Positions 8,235-16,845 of a DNA stretch of 64,000 nucleotides are shown here, in pieces. The notes beneath the pieces were generated by a model, which saw only the letters and a program-made list of their open reading frames with translations, had not been told where the DNA came from and did no database searches. The number at the start of each line of letters is the position of its first letter. Position 1 is the stretch's first letter. This stretch comes from Bacteroidota bacterium. GTDB taxonomy: Bacteria > Bacteroidota > Bacteroidia > Chitinophagales > Saprospiraceae. The position numbers and the translations under genes were made by a program. The stretch spans positions 62,001 through 126,000 of the forward strand of contig JANSWP010000007.1 of assembly GCA_024743405.1 (NCBI GenBank). Reading direction: 5' to 3'.

Positions 8235-10100
8235 ATGTCTAGTGTAACGACTGCAGTACCTGCAAAACCTTATGACGATAATCTTCTTATAGAGGAGTTT
8301 GGTTATGAAGATCACTTTCATGAACACCATCATGGGGATAAGTATCAGTCAAATTTCATTACGCACTACATCTTCAGTCAAGATCACAAAATTATTGGTC
8401 GGCAATTCCTTATCACCGGAATGTTTTGGGCTTTGATTGGTGCTGGGATGTCTATTATTTTTAGACTGCAATTAGGTTTTCCTGAAGAGAGTTTGGCGTG
8501 GTTGAAACCACTTCTTGGAAAATGGATTGAAATTAATGCAGAAACAGGAATGGGAACATTGAGTCCAGAGTTTTATTATGCTCTGGTGACCATGCACGGG
8601 ACAATTATTGTCTTCTTTGTATTGACTGCTGGTCTGAGTGGAACCTTTAGTAATCTACTTATTCCTCTTCAGATTGGTGCAAGGGATATGGCTTCTCCGC
8701 TATTAAATATGTTTTCCTATTGGTTCTTCTTTTTAGCTAGTGTTGTCATGTTTTACTCAATGTTTTTGAGTACAGGACCATTTTCTGGAGGCTGGACAGC
8801 TTATCCTCCCCTAAGTGTGCTACCACAAGCTTCCTCAGGTTCTGGTGCCGGAATGACATTATGGTTAGTAAGTTTAGTCCTATTTGTGATTTCAGTAGGG
8901 TTGGGAGGTATTAATTATATCACTACTGTACTTAATCTGAGAACAAAAGGAATGAACATGTGGCGAATGCCACTTACTATATGGGCTTTTTTCGTTACGG
9001 CAATTTTAGCATTATTATCATTCCCAGTTTTAGTTTCTGGATTTTTCTTGTTGATGTTTGATAGAGGGATGGGAACAAGTTTTTATTTAAGTGAAATCTT
9101 TATTGCAGGTGAAGCCTTACCTAATGTTGGAGGAAGTGCAATTTTGTACCAGCACCTATTTTGGTTCTTAGGTCATCCTGAAGTTTATATAATTATATTA
9201 CCAGCGATGGGTTTAGTGTCAGAAGTTCTTTCTGTACACTGTCGAAAGCCAATCTTTGGATATAAGGCAATGGTATACTCAATTTTAGCGATTGGATTTT
9301 TATCATTTATCGTTTGGGCGCACCATATGTTTATGTCAGGTGTCAATCCATTCATTTCTAATTTCTTTGTAATCTTCACTCTCATTATTGCAGTTCCATC
9401 TGCGGTCAAAGTGTTTAATTGGATTACAACTGTTTATAGAGGGAACATTAGGTTTAATTCTGCCTCTCTTTTCTCAATTGGATTTGTTTCCATGTTTATC
9501 TCAGGTGGGTTAACTGGTATTTTCCTTGGGAACTCAGCAATTGATATTCAAATGCATGATAATTATTTTGTCATTGCGCATTTTCATATTGTAATGGGGA
9601 TTGCGGCATTTTTTGGAATGTTTGCAGGGATCTACCACTGGTTTCCTAAGATGTATGGTCGATTTATGAATGAAACACTTGGGAAAATCCACTTTTGGGG
9701 AACATTGGTTGGTGCTTATGCTATTTTTTGGCCAATGCATTATTTAGGATTAGCAGGTTTACCAAGGCGTTATTATAGTTTTGACCAATTCGATACATTC
9801 CGGCAATTTGCTGAAATAAATAAATTTATCACTGTTGCTGCAATTATTGTATTTGCATTACAAGTTCTATTTGTAATTAATTTCTTTTACAGTATTTGGA
9901 AAGGAAGAAAAATGACTACCAAGAATCCTTGGGGGGCTACTACATTAGAATGGACGACTCCTATAAAAACAGGACATGGAAACTGGCCTGGGAAAATTCC
10001 TACTGTACAACGATGGGCATATGATTATGGAAAGGATGGAAGAGAATTTATTCCTCAGATTGAACCATTGGCAGAAGGGGAAAGTGATTTAGGACATTAA
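8235..10100 (+). CDS. coxA: Cytochrome c oxidase subunit I
   Basis: This 621-residue heme-copper oxidase catalytic subunit reduces oxygen at a heme a3-CuB centre and pumps protons. Twelve or more transmembrane helices are present. Key motifs are MHGTIIVFFVLTAG with the low-spin heme His, FLGHPEVYIIILPAMG with a CuB His, the cross-linked Tyr and the Glu typical of A1-type oxidases, AHHMFMSG with two CuB His, and HDNYFVIAHFHIVMG with the heme a3 and heme a His. The N-terminus before the first helix is unusually His-rich (DHFHEHHHG, ~residues 26-34). It is 103 bp after coxB, and ctaB follows 6 bp after its stop. Confidence 0.97.
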   Translation: MSSVTTAVPAKPYDDNLLIEEFGYEDHFHEHHHGDKYQSNFITHYIFSQDHKIIGRQFLITGMFWALIGAGMSIIFRLQLGFPEESLAWLKPLLGKWIEINAETGMGTLSPEFYYALVTMHGTIIVFFVLTAGLSGTFSNLLIPLQIGARDMASPLLNMFSYWFFFLASVVMFYSMFLSTGPFSGGWTAYPPLSVLPQASSGSGAGMTLWLVSLVLFVISVGLGGINYITTVLNLRTKGMNMWRMPLTIWAFFVTAILALLSFPVLVSGFFLLMFDRGMGTSFYLSEIFIAGEALPNVGGSAILYQHLFWFLGHPEVYIIILPAMGLVSEVLSVHCRKPIFGYKAMVYSILAIGFLSFIVWAHHMFMSGVNPFISNFFVIFTLIIAVPSAVKVFNWITTVYRGNIRFNSASLFSIGFVSMFISGGLTGIFLGNSAIDIQMHDNYFVIAHFHIVMGIAAFFGMFAGIYHWFPKMYGRFMNETLGKIHFWGTLVGAYAIFWPMHYLGLAGLPRRYYSFDQFDTFRQFAEINKFITVAAIIVFALQVLFVINFFYSIWKGRKMTTKNPWGATTLEWTTPIKTGHGNWPGKIPTVQRWAYDYGKDGREFIPQIEPLAEGESDLGH

Positions 10101-10106
10101 TTCTAT

Positions 10107-11027
10107 ATGATCAACGCCTTTGAAAAAAAGAAATCTGTGGCAAGTAAAGTAAAATCTATATCGAGCAATAAAGGCTCCATCGTTTTACAAAAGGTAAACG
10201 ATTATCTTGAATTAGTAAAAATCAGATTGTCCTTAACCGTCGTATTCTCAGCTATATTGGCATTTTTAATAGCCTGTACTGGAGATATTAACTGGTTTGA
10301 CGTAGGAATATTGGCTTTTGGTGGTTTACTAATCACCGGTTCTGCAAATGCATTAAATCAAGTTCTTGAAAAGGAATATGATTTATTAATGAAGCGAACT
10401 CAAAACAGACCAGTTGCTACCGGACGAATGAGTGTTTCTGAAGCTGTAATGGCTGCTGGTTTGATGGGACTGACAGGAATTATTTTTCTGGCTTCCTTCA
10501 ATCCATGGACTGCTCTTTTTGGTATGATGGCATTATTAAGTTATGCCTTCTTATATACACCAATGAAGCGAGTTTCAACTGCAGCAATTGCAATTGGTGC
10601 TTTTCCTGGTGCACTTCCAGTATTAATTGGCTGTGTTGCATTTCAAGGAGAGCTAACTACCTTAGCATTAGGGTTATTTGCGTTGCAGTTTCTTTGGCAA
10701 TTTCCTCATTTTGCAGCCATTGGTTGGTTGGGATATGAAGATTATAAAAAAGCAGGTTATCAATTTGTTTCAGGACAAGACAAAAGAGTCGGTCTTCAAT
10801 CTATGATCTATGCATTATTTCTAATTCCTGTAGGGTTAATACCTTACTATTCAGGGTTAACAGGAATTGGTTCTTCAATGGTGGTGACAATTCTAGCAAT
10901 TGTATATGCTTGGTTCGGATTGAATTTATATAGAAAGAATACAAGGAAATCAGCTTTGCAATTAATGTTCAGTTCTTTTTTTTATTTACCATTGACATTG
11001 ATTATTTTATTTTTTGATAAAATATAA
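10107..11027 (+). CDS. ctaB: Heme O synthase (protoheme IX farnesyltransferase)
   Basis: This 306-residue UbiA-family polyprenyltransferase adds a farnesyl group to heme b to make heme o, the precursor of heme a for the oxidase. Membrane helices begin at ~40. The first Asp-rich prenyl-diphosphate site appears as NALNQVLEKEYDLLMKRTQN with RPVATGRMS, and the loop GCVAFQGELT and WQFPHFAAIGWLGYEDYKKAG are typical of CyoE/CtaB. It starts 6 bp after coxA, so the two are probably co-translated. Heme A synthase (CtaA) is not in the window. Confidence 0.95.
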   Translation: MINAFEKKKSVASKVKSISSNKGSIVLQKVNDYLELVKIRLSLTVVFSAILAFLIACTGDINWFDVGILAFGGLLITGSANALNQVLEKEYDLLMKRTQNRPVATGRMSVSEAVMAAGLMGLTGIIFLASFNPWTALFGMMALLSYAFLYTPMKRVSTAAIAIGAFPGALPVLIGCVAFQGELTTLALGLFALQFLWQFPHFAAIGWLGYEDYKKAGYQFVSGQDKRVGLQSMIYALFLIPVGLIPYYSGLTGIGSSMVVTILAIVYAWFGLNLYRKNTRKSALQLMFSSFFYLPLTLIILFFDKI

Positions 11028-11059
11028 TTAAAATCTTTGTTAATAAAAAAGTTAGAGAC

Positions 11060-11641
11060 GTGCAGTTGGCATTAAAAAACGAACAATTTCGAAGAAATAA
11101 AATACATCCACAGAAATTTGCTTTGTGGGCAGGAATTGCTGCAATGGTCATGTTGTTTGCTGGTTTTACAAGTGCATATATTGTAAGGCAAGCAGCAGGA
11201 AATTGGCTAGAGTTTCAACTTCCTAATTTATTTTATATAAATACAGTTGTCATTCTATTAAGTAGTTTGACTTTGCAGGGGGCTTATTATTCTTTTAAAA
11301 AAGGTAATGAGGCGCTCTATAAAATGTTGTTGGTTGTAAGTTTCCTACTAGGAATATCATTTCTAATCCTTCAATATAATGGATGGACAGAATTGATGGC
11401 GATTGGTGTTGATTTAGGTAGAAACCCTTCAGGAGATTTTGTCTATGTAATTTCAGGCACACATGCAGCTCATGTTTTAGGAGGACTAGGAGTATTATTT
11501 GTGGCAATTAGCCATTCCTTTGGATTAAAATATAAGGTTACCGAAAAGCGCAAATTGCGATTTGAATTGACTTTGATATATTGGCATTTTGTAGATTTTC
11601 TCTGGTTATACTTAATTGGTTTCTTTTTAATGCAGGGATAA
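11060..11641 (+). CDS. Cytochrome c oxidase subunit III family protein (first copy)
   Basis: This 193-residue membrane protein of the heme-copper oxidase subunit III family has five hydrophobic segments. The family C-terminal signature is visible as SGTHAAHVLGGL and YWHFVDFLWLYLI. It stabilises the catalytic core in known oxidases. The start is a GTG at 11060, 32 bp after ctaB; the next in-frame ATG (11144) would cut into the first helix, so GTG is preferred. A second, longer subunit III gene follows 83 bp downstream, which is the usual paired arrangement in Bacteroidota. Confidence 0.9.
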   Translation: MQLALKNEQFRRNKIHPQKFALWAGIAAMVMLFAGFTSAYIVRQAAGNWLEFQLPNLFYINTVVILLSSLTLQGAYYSFKKGNEALYKMLLVVSFLLGISFLILQYNGWTELMAIGVDLGRNPSGDFVYVISGTHAAHVLGGLGVLFVAISHSFGLKYKVTEKRKLRFELTLIYWHFVDFLWLYLIGFFLMQG

Positions 11642-11724
11642 ATCATTGAAATAAGATAACTGATTTGAATAGTTAATCGAATTATTCAGGTCTACGAAAA
11701 ATTGAATTATCAACTTTAAAAATA

Positions 11725-12687
11725 ATGGCAGCAGATACATCTACATTAGAGCATCAGGTTCATGAATCGGAAGCTGATCTTTGGGAAGGGGGACAAACCC
11801 CGTTCAAAGCGAGTTATGGTAAATTAATGATGTGGTATTTCCTATTATCGGATGCGTTTACCTTCTCTGCTTTTTTGATTACTTATGGCGCTTTGCGAGT
11901 AAGTAGTCCTACTTGGCCTGTCCCTGATTTTGTTTTTGCGACGGCTCCTTTTGGTATTCATGATATGCCCTTGATTTTTGTTACGGTTATGTCTTTTTTA
12001 TTAATTATCAGCTCTGTTACCATGGTTCGAGCGGTACAAGAAGGACATCGTGAAAATCCTAAAGGGGTTGTGTTTTGGATGCTAATGACTATTATTGGTG
12101 GTTTAGGATTCCTAGGTTGTCAGGCATGGGAGTGGAATAATTTGATTAATACAGAAGGAATGACGATTCACGTAAATCCTTTTGGTGTTCATACAGAGTC
12201 AGGAGTGTATATGTCTGCATCCGATTTAAAGTCAGAAGGCTTTAAGGAGGTCGCTCATGAGGGGCATGCCACCTATTATTTGCATCCAGATGCAGATGCT
12301 GATACAGAAGAGAATAGATATTATGAAAAGATAGATCATTTTGATAAATCTTATGCTGGAGAAAGTATAGAACCTGGAGATTCTTATTTAATTACTGCGC
12401 ATAGCGGAGAATATCAAAACGGAGCTATAAAGACAACTGGAGGTGATATCGTTAAAGAGTCATTCGGGCCTAAGGCTTTTGGAGCTTTGTTCTTTTGTAT
12501 TACTGGATTTCACGGGTTCCACGTATTTTCAGGAGTTGTTTTTCTACTTATCATTTGTTTAAATGTTGCTAGTGGTCTTTATGTAGATCGTAAAAATGGT
12601 AACGAAATGGTGGAGAAAATTGGACTTTACTGGCACTTTGTAGATTTAGTTTGGGTATTTGTATTCTTAGTATTTTACCTTTTATAA
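11725..12687 (+). CDS. coxC: Cytochrome c oxidase subunit III (second copy, with large loop)
   Basis: This 320-residue subunit III homologue has helices ~35-55, 75-100, 115-135, then a hydrophilic insertion of about 100 residues (~145-250, rich in Glu, His and Asp), then the C-terminal helices with ITGFHGFHVFSGV and YWHFVDLVWVFVFLV. The insertion separates the usual helix pairs and probably lies on the periplasmic side. It forms part of the oxidase with the subunit I and II genes upstream. Subunit IV follows 65 bp later. Confidence 0.92.
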   Translation: MAADTSTLEHQVHESEADLWEGGQTPFKASYGKLMMWYFLLSDAFTFSAFLITYGALRVSSPTWPVPDFVFATAPFGIHDMPLIFVTVMSFLLIISSVTMVRAVQEGHRENPKGVVFWMLMTIIGGLGFLGCQAWEWNNLINTEGMTIHVNPFGVHTESGVYMSASDLKSEGFKEVAHEGHATYYLHPDADADTEENRYYEKIDHFDKSYAGESIEPGDSYLITAHSGEYQNGAIKTTGGDIVKESFGPKAFGALFFCITGFHGFHVFSGVVFLLIICLNVASGLYVDRKNGNEMVEKIGLYWHFVDLVWVFVFLVFYLL

Positions 12688-12752
12688 ATTGTAGAATGAT
12701 AGGGTTGTTATGAAACACATAACACCTACTCAATAAAAAATAGAATTTCAAA

Positions 12753-13169
12753 ATGGCACATCAATCATACGAAGAAGCAAAAAAGTTTGTAATTAAAGGA
12801 CTTTGGCTTTTAGCAATTGTTACCTTGATTGAGGTAGGTATCTCCCTTTTAGGAAAAGGACACCTAATTGAAGGAGCAGATAAATGGACTTGGTTAGTAA
12901 TCACCGCAGCATTAATTATTGGTGCTTTATCACTATATAAAGCTTATTTTATTGTTTACTTTTTTATGCACTTGGGACACGAGGTAAAGGGCATGAGGTG
13001 GAGTGTTTTACTTCCTTGTTTGCTTTTGGTTTGGGCAATTATTGCATTCATGCAAGAAGGCTCAGCTTGGGGAGAAAGGAGGCAACAGATTAAGGATAAA
13101 GACGCAGAACCTATCTCGCCTACTGGAGATATACAAAACGACGAGGAAACTTATCGTGGTTTAATTTAA
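12753..13169 (+). CDS. coxD: Cytochrome c oxidase subunit IV family protein
   Basis: This 138-residue small membrane subunit has three hydrophobic helices (~16-33, 44-63, 83-102) and the family-like stretch YFIVYFFMHLGHEVKGMRW. It is the last gene of the oxidase operon, and a strong terminator begins immediately after its stop codon. Bacterial subunit IV is an accessory subunit without cofactors; its exact role here is inferred from position. The C-terminal ~35 residues are polar and carry no recognisable motif. Confidence 0.88.
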   Translation: MAHQSYEEAKKFVIKGLWLLAIVTLIEVGISLLGKGHLIEGADKWTWLVITAALIIGALSLYKAYFIVYFFMHLGHEVKGMRWSVLLPCLLLVWAIIAFMQEGSAWGERRQQIKDKDAEPISPTGDIQNDEETYRGLI

Positions 13170-13170
13170 C

Positions 13171-13202
13171 AAAAAAGGCGGGATAAAAATCCCGCCTTTT
13201 TT
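13171..13202 (+). terminator. Intrinsic terminator of the oxidase operon
   Basis: A perfect GGCGGGA / TCCCGCC stem (13177-13183 and 13190-13196) with a 6-nt loop is flanked by A and T tracts that extend the pairing. It ends in a run of six T. It begins immediately after the subunit IV stop codon and should end the act-cox transcript; the A tract makes it potentially bidirectional. Confidence 0.92.
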
Positions 13203-13237
13203 GTTTTATAAAGGTTTTGAATAATCATTGTTATTTT

Positions 13238-13900
13238 ATGAATAAATTACATCCATTGAAGGTTATTGGAATTATGCTTGTCCTTTTTGGCTTGCCATTA
13301 GGTTCCTGGTTTTTTATGAAGTCTGGTGCTGATTTTCGAATGGCTTCTATAAATGAAATGGGCAAGTATGGAGAAATTCAAGATTTTGATTTAGAATTAT
13401 CAAATGGAAAAAGGTTGACTAAAGAAGACGTTGCTAAAAAAGTCTTGATGGTTAATTTTTTATCTGCTGATGACTTAGACAATAATGAAGTATTTGATCG
13501 GCTTAAATGGATCCAAGAACAATTTCAAGAAAGATTATTGAAGCGCACAGATTTTATGTTTCTTTCTCATATTAAATTTGATTCCATTTCTGATTTAAAT
13601 AAATATCAAATTGAAATCGATAAGGACGAGGGAAAAAATTATAGAAGGTGGAATTTATTGAGTGGGGAAGCGGAAGTTTTATCCAATTTAGCAAAGAATA
13701 GCTATCATCTACCCTTAAAAGAAGGAGAGAGTACTTTTGATAATCCTTATCTTGCGATTGTTGATACGGATATGCAGGTTAGATATTTTTACAACATTTT
13801 TGAGAAGGACGATGTTGCTAAACTAATGATGCATTTATCTATTTTATTGCCACCTCAGGATGATCGAAAAGTGGAAATAAAAACAGAGATTAAAAATTAA
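13238..13900 (+). CDS. Sco1/SenC-like thioredoxin-fold protein lacking the copper-binding residues
   Basis: This 220-residue membrane-anchored protein has one N-terminal helix (~9-27) and a periplasmic thioredoxin-like domain. Sco proteins deliver copper to the CuA site, and this is the position where a Sco gene normally sits in Bacteroidota oxidase loci. The region that should carry CxxxC reads KVLMVNFLSADDLDNNEVF, and the protein contains no cysteine at all; the copper-binding His is also not evident near NPYLAIVDTDMQ. It may be a redox- and copper-inactive scaffold, or only distantly related to Sco. The ATG at 13238 is chosen over an upstream TTG at 13217 because it directly precedes the signal anchor. 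Confidence 0.62.
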   Translation: MNKLHPLKVIGIMLVLFGLPLGSWFFMKSGADFRMASINEMGKYGEIQDFDLELSNGKRLTKEDVAKKVLMVNFLSADDLDNNEVFDRLKWIQEQFQERLLKRTDFMFLSHIKFDSISDLNKYQIEIDKDEGKNYRRWNLLSGEAEVLSNLAKNSYHLPLKEGESTFDNPYLAIVDTDMQVRYFYNIFEKDDVAKLMMHLSILLPPQDDRKVEIKTEIKN

Positions 13901-13903
13901 ACT

Positions 13904-14485
13904 ATGGAAGCGAATTTAAAATTAGCAAAGAAATTAAATATTGCAGCTTGGGTGATTACTGCTGTTGTTTTAGTATTAGTTGTATTGATGCGCCGTGTTA
14001 AGTTAGATTTTGGTATTGATTTTAGCTTTTTACCTGGAGTATATTCTACATTAAATGCCATCACTGCGGTGTTATTGATAATTGCATTTATTCAAATTAA
14101 GAAGAAAAATATAGATCTTCATCGTAAACTTATGTTTGCGGCAATTATCACCTCCGTTTTATTTTTACTAGGCTATGTCCTATATCACTTCACCACTGCT
14201 GAGACTTTGTTTGGGGATCTTAATGGTGATAGAGTATTGGATGAAGTAGAAAGGGTGGCAGTCGGAGGAATGAGAACTGTCTATTTAATATTGCTTGCAA
14301 GTCATGTTATTTTAGCAGCTGTTATTTTTCCTTTCATTTTGTTTACTTTTATCAGAGCATTCACCAATCAAGTAGAGCGCCACAAAAAAATGGCAAGATG
14401 GGTGTTTCCATTATGGCTTTACGTAGCTTTGACAGGACCCATTCTTTATTTAATGCTGCTTCCATATTATGGAATAGGAGGTTAG
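13904..14485 (+). CDS. DUF420 membrane protein (oxidase-associated)
   Basis: This 193-residue membrane protein of the DUF420 family has five hydrophobic segments (~13-29, 42-62, 76-94, 125-150, 165-186). Conserved residues include the His in NIDLHRKLM, YHFTT, and the His in ILLASHVILAA. DUF420/CtaM proteins are tied to maturation of heme-copper oxidases in Gram-positive bacteria; that role is plausible here given the upstream oxidase operon, but is inference. It starts 3 bp after the Sco-like gene, so the two are probably translated together. A segment around 105-120 (DLNGDRVLDEVE) resembles an EF-hand-like calcium loop. Confidence 0.85.
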   Translation: MEANLKLAKKLNIAAWVITAVVLVLVVLMRRVKLDFGIDFSFLPGVYSTLNAITAVLLIIAFIQIKKKNIDLHRKLMFAAIITSVLFLLGYVLYHFTTAETLFGDLNGDRVLDEVERVAVGGMRTVYLILLASHVILAAVIFPFILFTFIRAFTNQVERHKKMARWVFPLWLYVALTGPILYLMLLPYYGIGG

Positions 14486-14520
14486 TTTTTGTAAAATCTA
14501 TAATCATTTGTTTAATAAAT

Positions 14521-14793
14521 ATGAGAATTAATAGAATCTTAGCAATACTTGTATTAACCTTATCCTTAAGTGTTTATTCTGCAGATATAAAGGCTCAATG
14601 TCCTATGTGCAAAATGTCAGCAGAGAGTAATTTGAATCATGGTGGTGCTTCTGGAAAAGGACTTAATTTCGGAATATTATATATGCTTTCATTGCCTTAT
14701 GTAATTGTAGGGACTGTCGGATTTATCTGGTACCGAAATAGAAGAAAGGAAGAGGATTTAATACCTGAGATAGATCAATTTTCAGAAAATTAA
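14521..14793 (+). CDS. Small membrane protein with CPMC motif, oxidase-locus associated
   Basis: The 90-residue product has an N-terminal signal sequence (~1-23), then the motif CPMCKMSAESN, a Gly-rich linker, one transmembrane helix (~46-66) and a charged tail. The open frame extends upstream to 14398, but that part overlaps the DUF420 gene; the ATG at 14521 gives a proper signal peptide and is preferred. The paired cysteines with methionines, placed beside oxidase assembly genes, suggest metal (perhaps copper) handling or a thiol role. No family name can be assigned from sequence alone. The 3' end overlaps the convergent gene by 4 bp. Confidence 0.75.
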   Translation: MRINRILAILVLTLSLSVYSADIKAQCPMCKMSAESNLNHGGASGKGLNFGILYMLSLPYVIVGTVGFIWYRNRRKEEDLIPEIDQFSEN

Positions 14794-15956
14794 TCGTCTC
14801 TTACGCAACGAAAACCTGTATGTTCTAATCCTGTATCAGGACTAGATTTCATTCTAGCTGCTACTCTATATCCAGAACAATAGCTGTCATTACATAAAAA
14901 GGAACCTCCTCTGCTAACCTTTTGTGAAGTACTGGGCAAATAAGGATCATAACTCACTTCTGGACCTTTAGGGTTGTTCCTTAAATTATTATCTTTTATA
15001 CATTGGTAATATTCATAATGAAACCAATCACTACACCATTCCCAAACATTTCCAGCCATATCATATAAACCATAGTTATTAGGTTCAAAAGACTTAACAG
15101 GTGCAAGCCTTTCAAATCCATCAGTAACCTTATTTTCTATTGGAAATTCTCCTTGCCAAAAATTAGCTTTTAAGTTTTCTGTTTCTGAAAAATCATCACC
15201 CCATGGAAAGATATTCTCATTGTTGCCACCTCTTGCTGCAAACTCCCACTCAGCTTCGGTTGGTAATCTTTTTCCTGCCCATTTTGCATAAGCTATTGCA
15301 TCATACCATGATATTTGGACTACTGGGAGATCCTCTTTTCCATCTATAGAACTATCTATGCCCAAAGGGTGTTTCCAATCGGCTCCCTTCACAACGCTCC
15401 ACCAGTCTTGGACACCGTAACCATTTGGACTATTATATGTTGGCGTATTAAAAACTAAAGCTGCAGGGGCTAGCATTTCTTTACTAGGAGGTTTGGCTCC
15501 TTTGGGTAGTTGAGCCATTATTTCGTCAAGAGGAATGGGGCGTTCGGCTGTTGTAACATATCCAGTTGATTCTACAAATTCCCTAAATTGTCCATTTGTA
15601 ACTTCCGTTTCATCTATCCAGAAATCATTTACAGTTACCTCATTATTTGGAAATTCATCAGGTCTAGGTTGCATACCTGGATGTGTTTCCGGACTATCTT
15701 TCCTATAATTTCCCCCCATCAGAAAAAGTGCTCCTTTTAGCTTTACCATTCCTGTATAATCTTTAGCCTTCTCAGGATCGGTTTTTAAATTCATTATTTC
15801 TTCCAATGCTTGCTTGCTTATGTAATCACTTCCCTTATTTGGTGTATAACACATAGAAATCGCTAAATCCTTATGAAGGGTAGTTTTTTCTTCTGTATTG
15901 GTGCATCCCAAACAATTAAATAAAAGGATAAAAAGTAATAGAATAATATTTTTCAT
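14790..15956 (-). CDS. Formylglycine-generating enzyme family lipoprotein (SUMF1-like)
   Basis: This 388-residue protein has an FGE-sulfatase domain. A lipoprotein-type signal (residues 1-18, LFNCLGC) follows the ATG at 15956; an ATG eight codons upstream at 15980 is less suitable. Family motifs include SWYDAIAYAKWAGKRLP, TEAEWEFAARGG and GNVWEWCSDWF. The C-terminal RGGSFLCNDSYCSGYRVAAR carries both cysteines equivalent to the copper-binding catalytic pair of human FGE (Cys336/Cys341), absent from many non-catalytic FGE-fold proteins such as GldK. This predicts a real oxygenase that converts Cys to formylglycine in sulfatases. No sulfatase gene is in the window. A structural lipoprotein role remains possible. 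Confidence 0.83.
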   Translation of the reverse strand: MKNIILLLFILLFNCLGCTNTEEKTTLHKDLAISMCYTPNKGSDYISKQALEEIMNLKTDPEKAKDYTGMVKLKGALFLMGGNYRKDSPETHPGMQPRPDEFPNNEVTVNDFWIDETEVTNGQFREFVESTGYVTTAERPIPLDEIMAQLPKGAKPPSKEMLAPAALVFNTPTYNSPNGYGVQDWWSVVKGADWKHPLGIDSSIDGKEDLPVVQISWYDAIAYAKWAGKRLPTEAEWEFAARGGNNENIFPWGDDFSETENLKANFWQGEFPIENKVTDGFERLAPVKSFEPNNYGLYDMAGNVWEWCSDWFHYEYYQCIKDNNLRNNPKGPEVSYDPYLPSTSQKVSRGGSFLCNDSYCSGYRVAARMKSSPDTGLEHTGFRCVRDD

Positions 15957-16032
15957 AATGGGAAGATATAAAAACTTCAAATTACTTCATTTTTAATCGC
16001 AAGAATAAGGGGATTTATTTAGCAAAAAAAGG

Positions 16033-16197
16033 TAAGGGAGGAGGAAATAAATAAATTATCCAAATTTGAGGAAGTTAATTTTTCATTAGACGAGGCAAAA
16101 AACACAGACATACCCAAAGGTATGGCGAGTATTTTTAACGGTGCATAAAGGAAAAATAACAAGTAAAACGGGTAGGTTATATTTTTCCTCCTCCCTA
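16033..16197 (+). repeat. Hairpin repeat element, copy A
   Basis: This 165-bp element starts and ends with TA. Its terminal arms are inverted repeats: the left begins TAAGGGAGGAGGAAATAA and the right ends CCTCCTCCCTA. The conserved 49-nt core at 16092-16140 has an apical CATACC-CAAA-GGTATG stem-loop. Close copies with the same arms are at 49564 and 60246, and relatives with different arms at 36679, 41672, 41827 and 55889. It contains no credible ORF. It could be a miniature mobile element or a structured RNA. Confidence 0.85.
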
Positions 16198-16845
16198 AAA
16201 TAAATATTGAGATTGAAAATTCAACATTTCTTATCGCTCCTCAGTATTAATTATGTTAATACGGCTAGTCGTTAACTGGTACAAAATAAACTCTTGAATT
16301 CCTGGCATAAACAAACCCAATAATCTGTATAATTTACGTAGTAAATTTATCAATGTATTAAATCGGCTATCTCACCATATTTTTAAATTGATTATTTAAT
16401 TTAGATACCCTATTTTGGTTAATTATTTGAATATTTTATTTAAAAAATGGAAATATGTAGTGTATAATTATAAAGATTTCCTTTTAATCATAAGAATTAC
16501 CTGTGCTTGCATCGGAAAAGTAATTTCCGAATTAAGTTTTGTGGGATTGATACTCCATCAGCTTGCTGAGGGTGTTTTATTTTTAAATAAAAAATTAGAA
16601 ATCCCTTGTAGGTTATATGTTCCAAATTCCGTTAAAATTTAATTGTGTATTTCATACTGAATTCAATAGTTTACTATAAGGATATTTCAAATTCTGAAAT
16701 GCCCACCTCCCTGCAAAAGATTTATAAGGCAATAATAATTGGCAAAAAAACCTTTTGCATATTTAACCGTTCATGAACATTAAACTTCTTGAGCAGTTAA
16801 CTTTTAACACACAACTACAAATCATTTAAAAACTATCAAGCAATA
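16198..16845. other. Intergenic region without a recognisable gene
   Basis: This stretch follows hairpin copy A and precedes the large metalloprotease gene. It holds short palindromes such as GTATTAA-n5-TTAATAC and AATTTAC-GTA-GTAAATT. A 75-codon open frame starting at a TTG (16415) lacks family resemblance and is not accepted as a gene. The last ~100 bp must hold the promoter of the downstream gene, but no clear TAnnTTTG was identified. Confidence 0.5.

Noticed and set aside
14398-14520. Upstream extension of the CPMC protein frame
   Set aside because: It overlaps the DUF420 gene, and the ATG at 14521 supplies a proper signal peptide.
16415-16642. 75-codon open frame in the gap before the metalloprotease
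   Set aside because: It starts at a TTG, lies in AT-rich intergenic DNA, shows no family resemblance and has no clear leader; judged to be chance.
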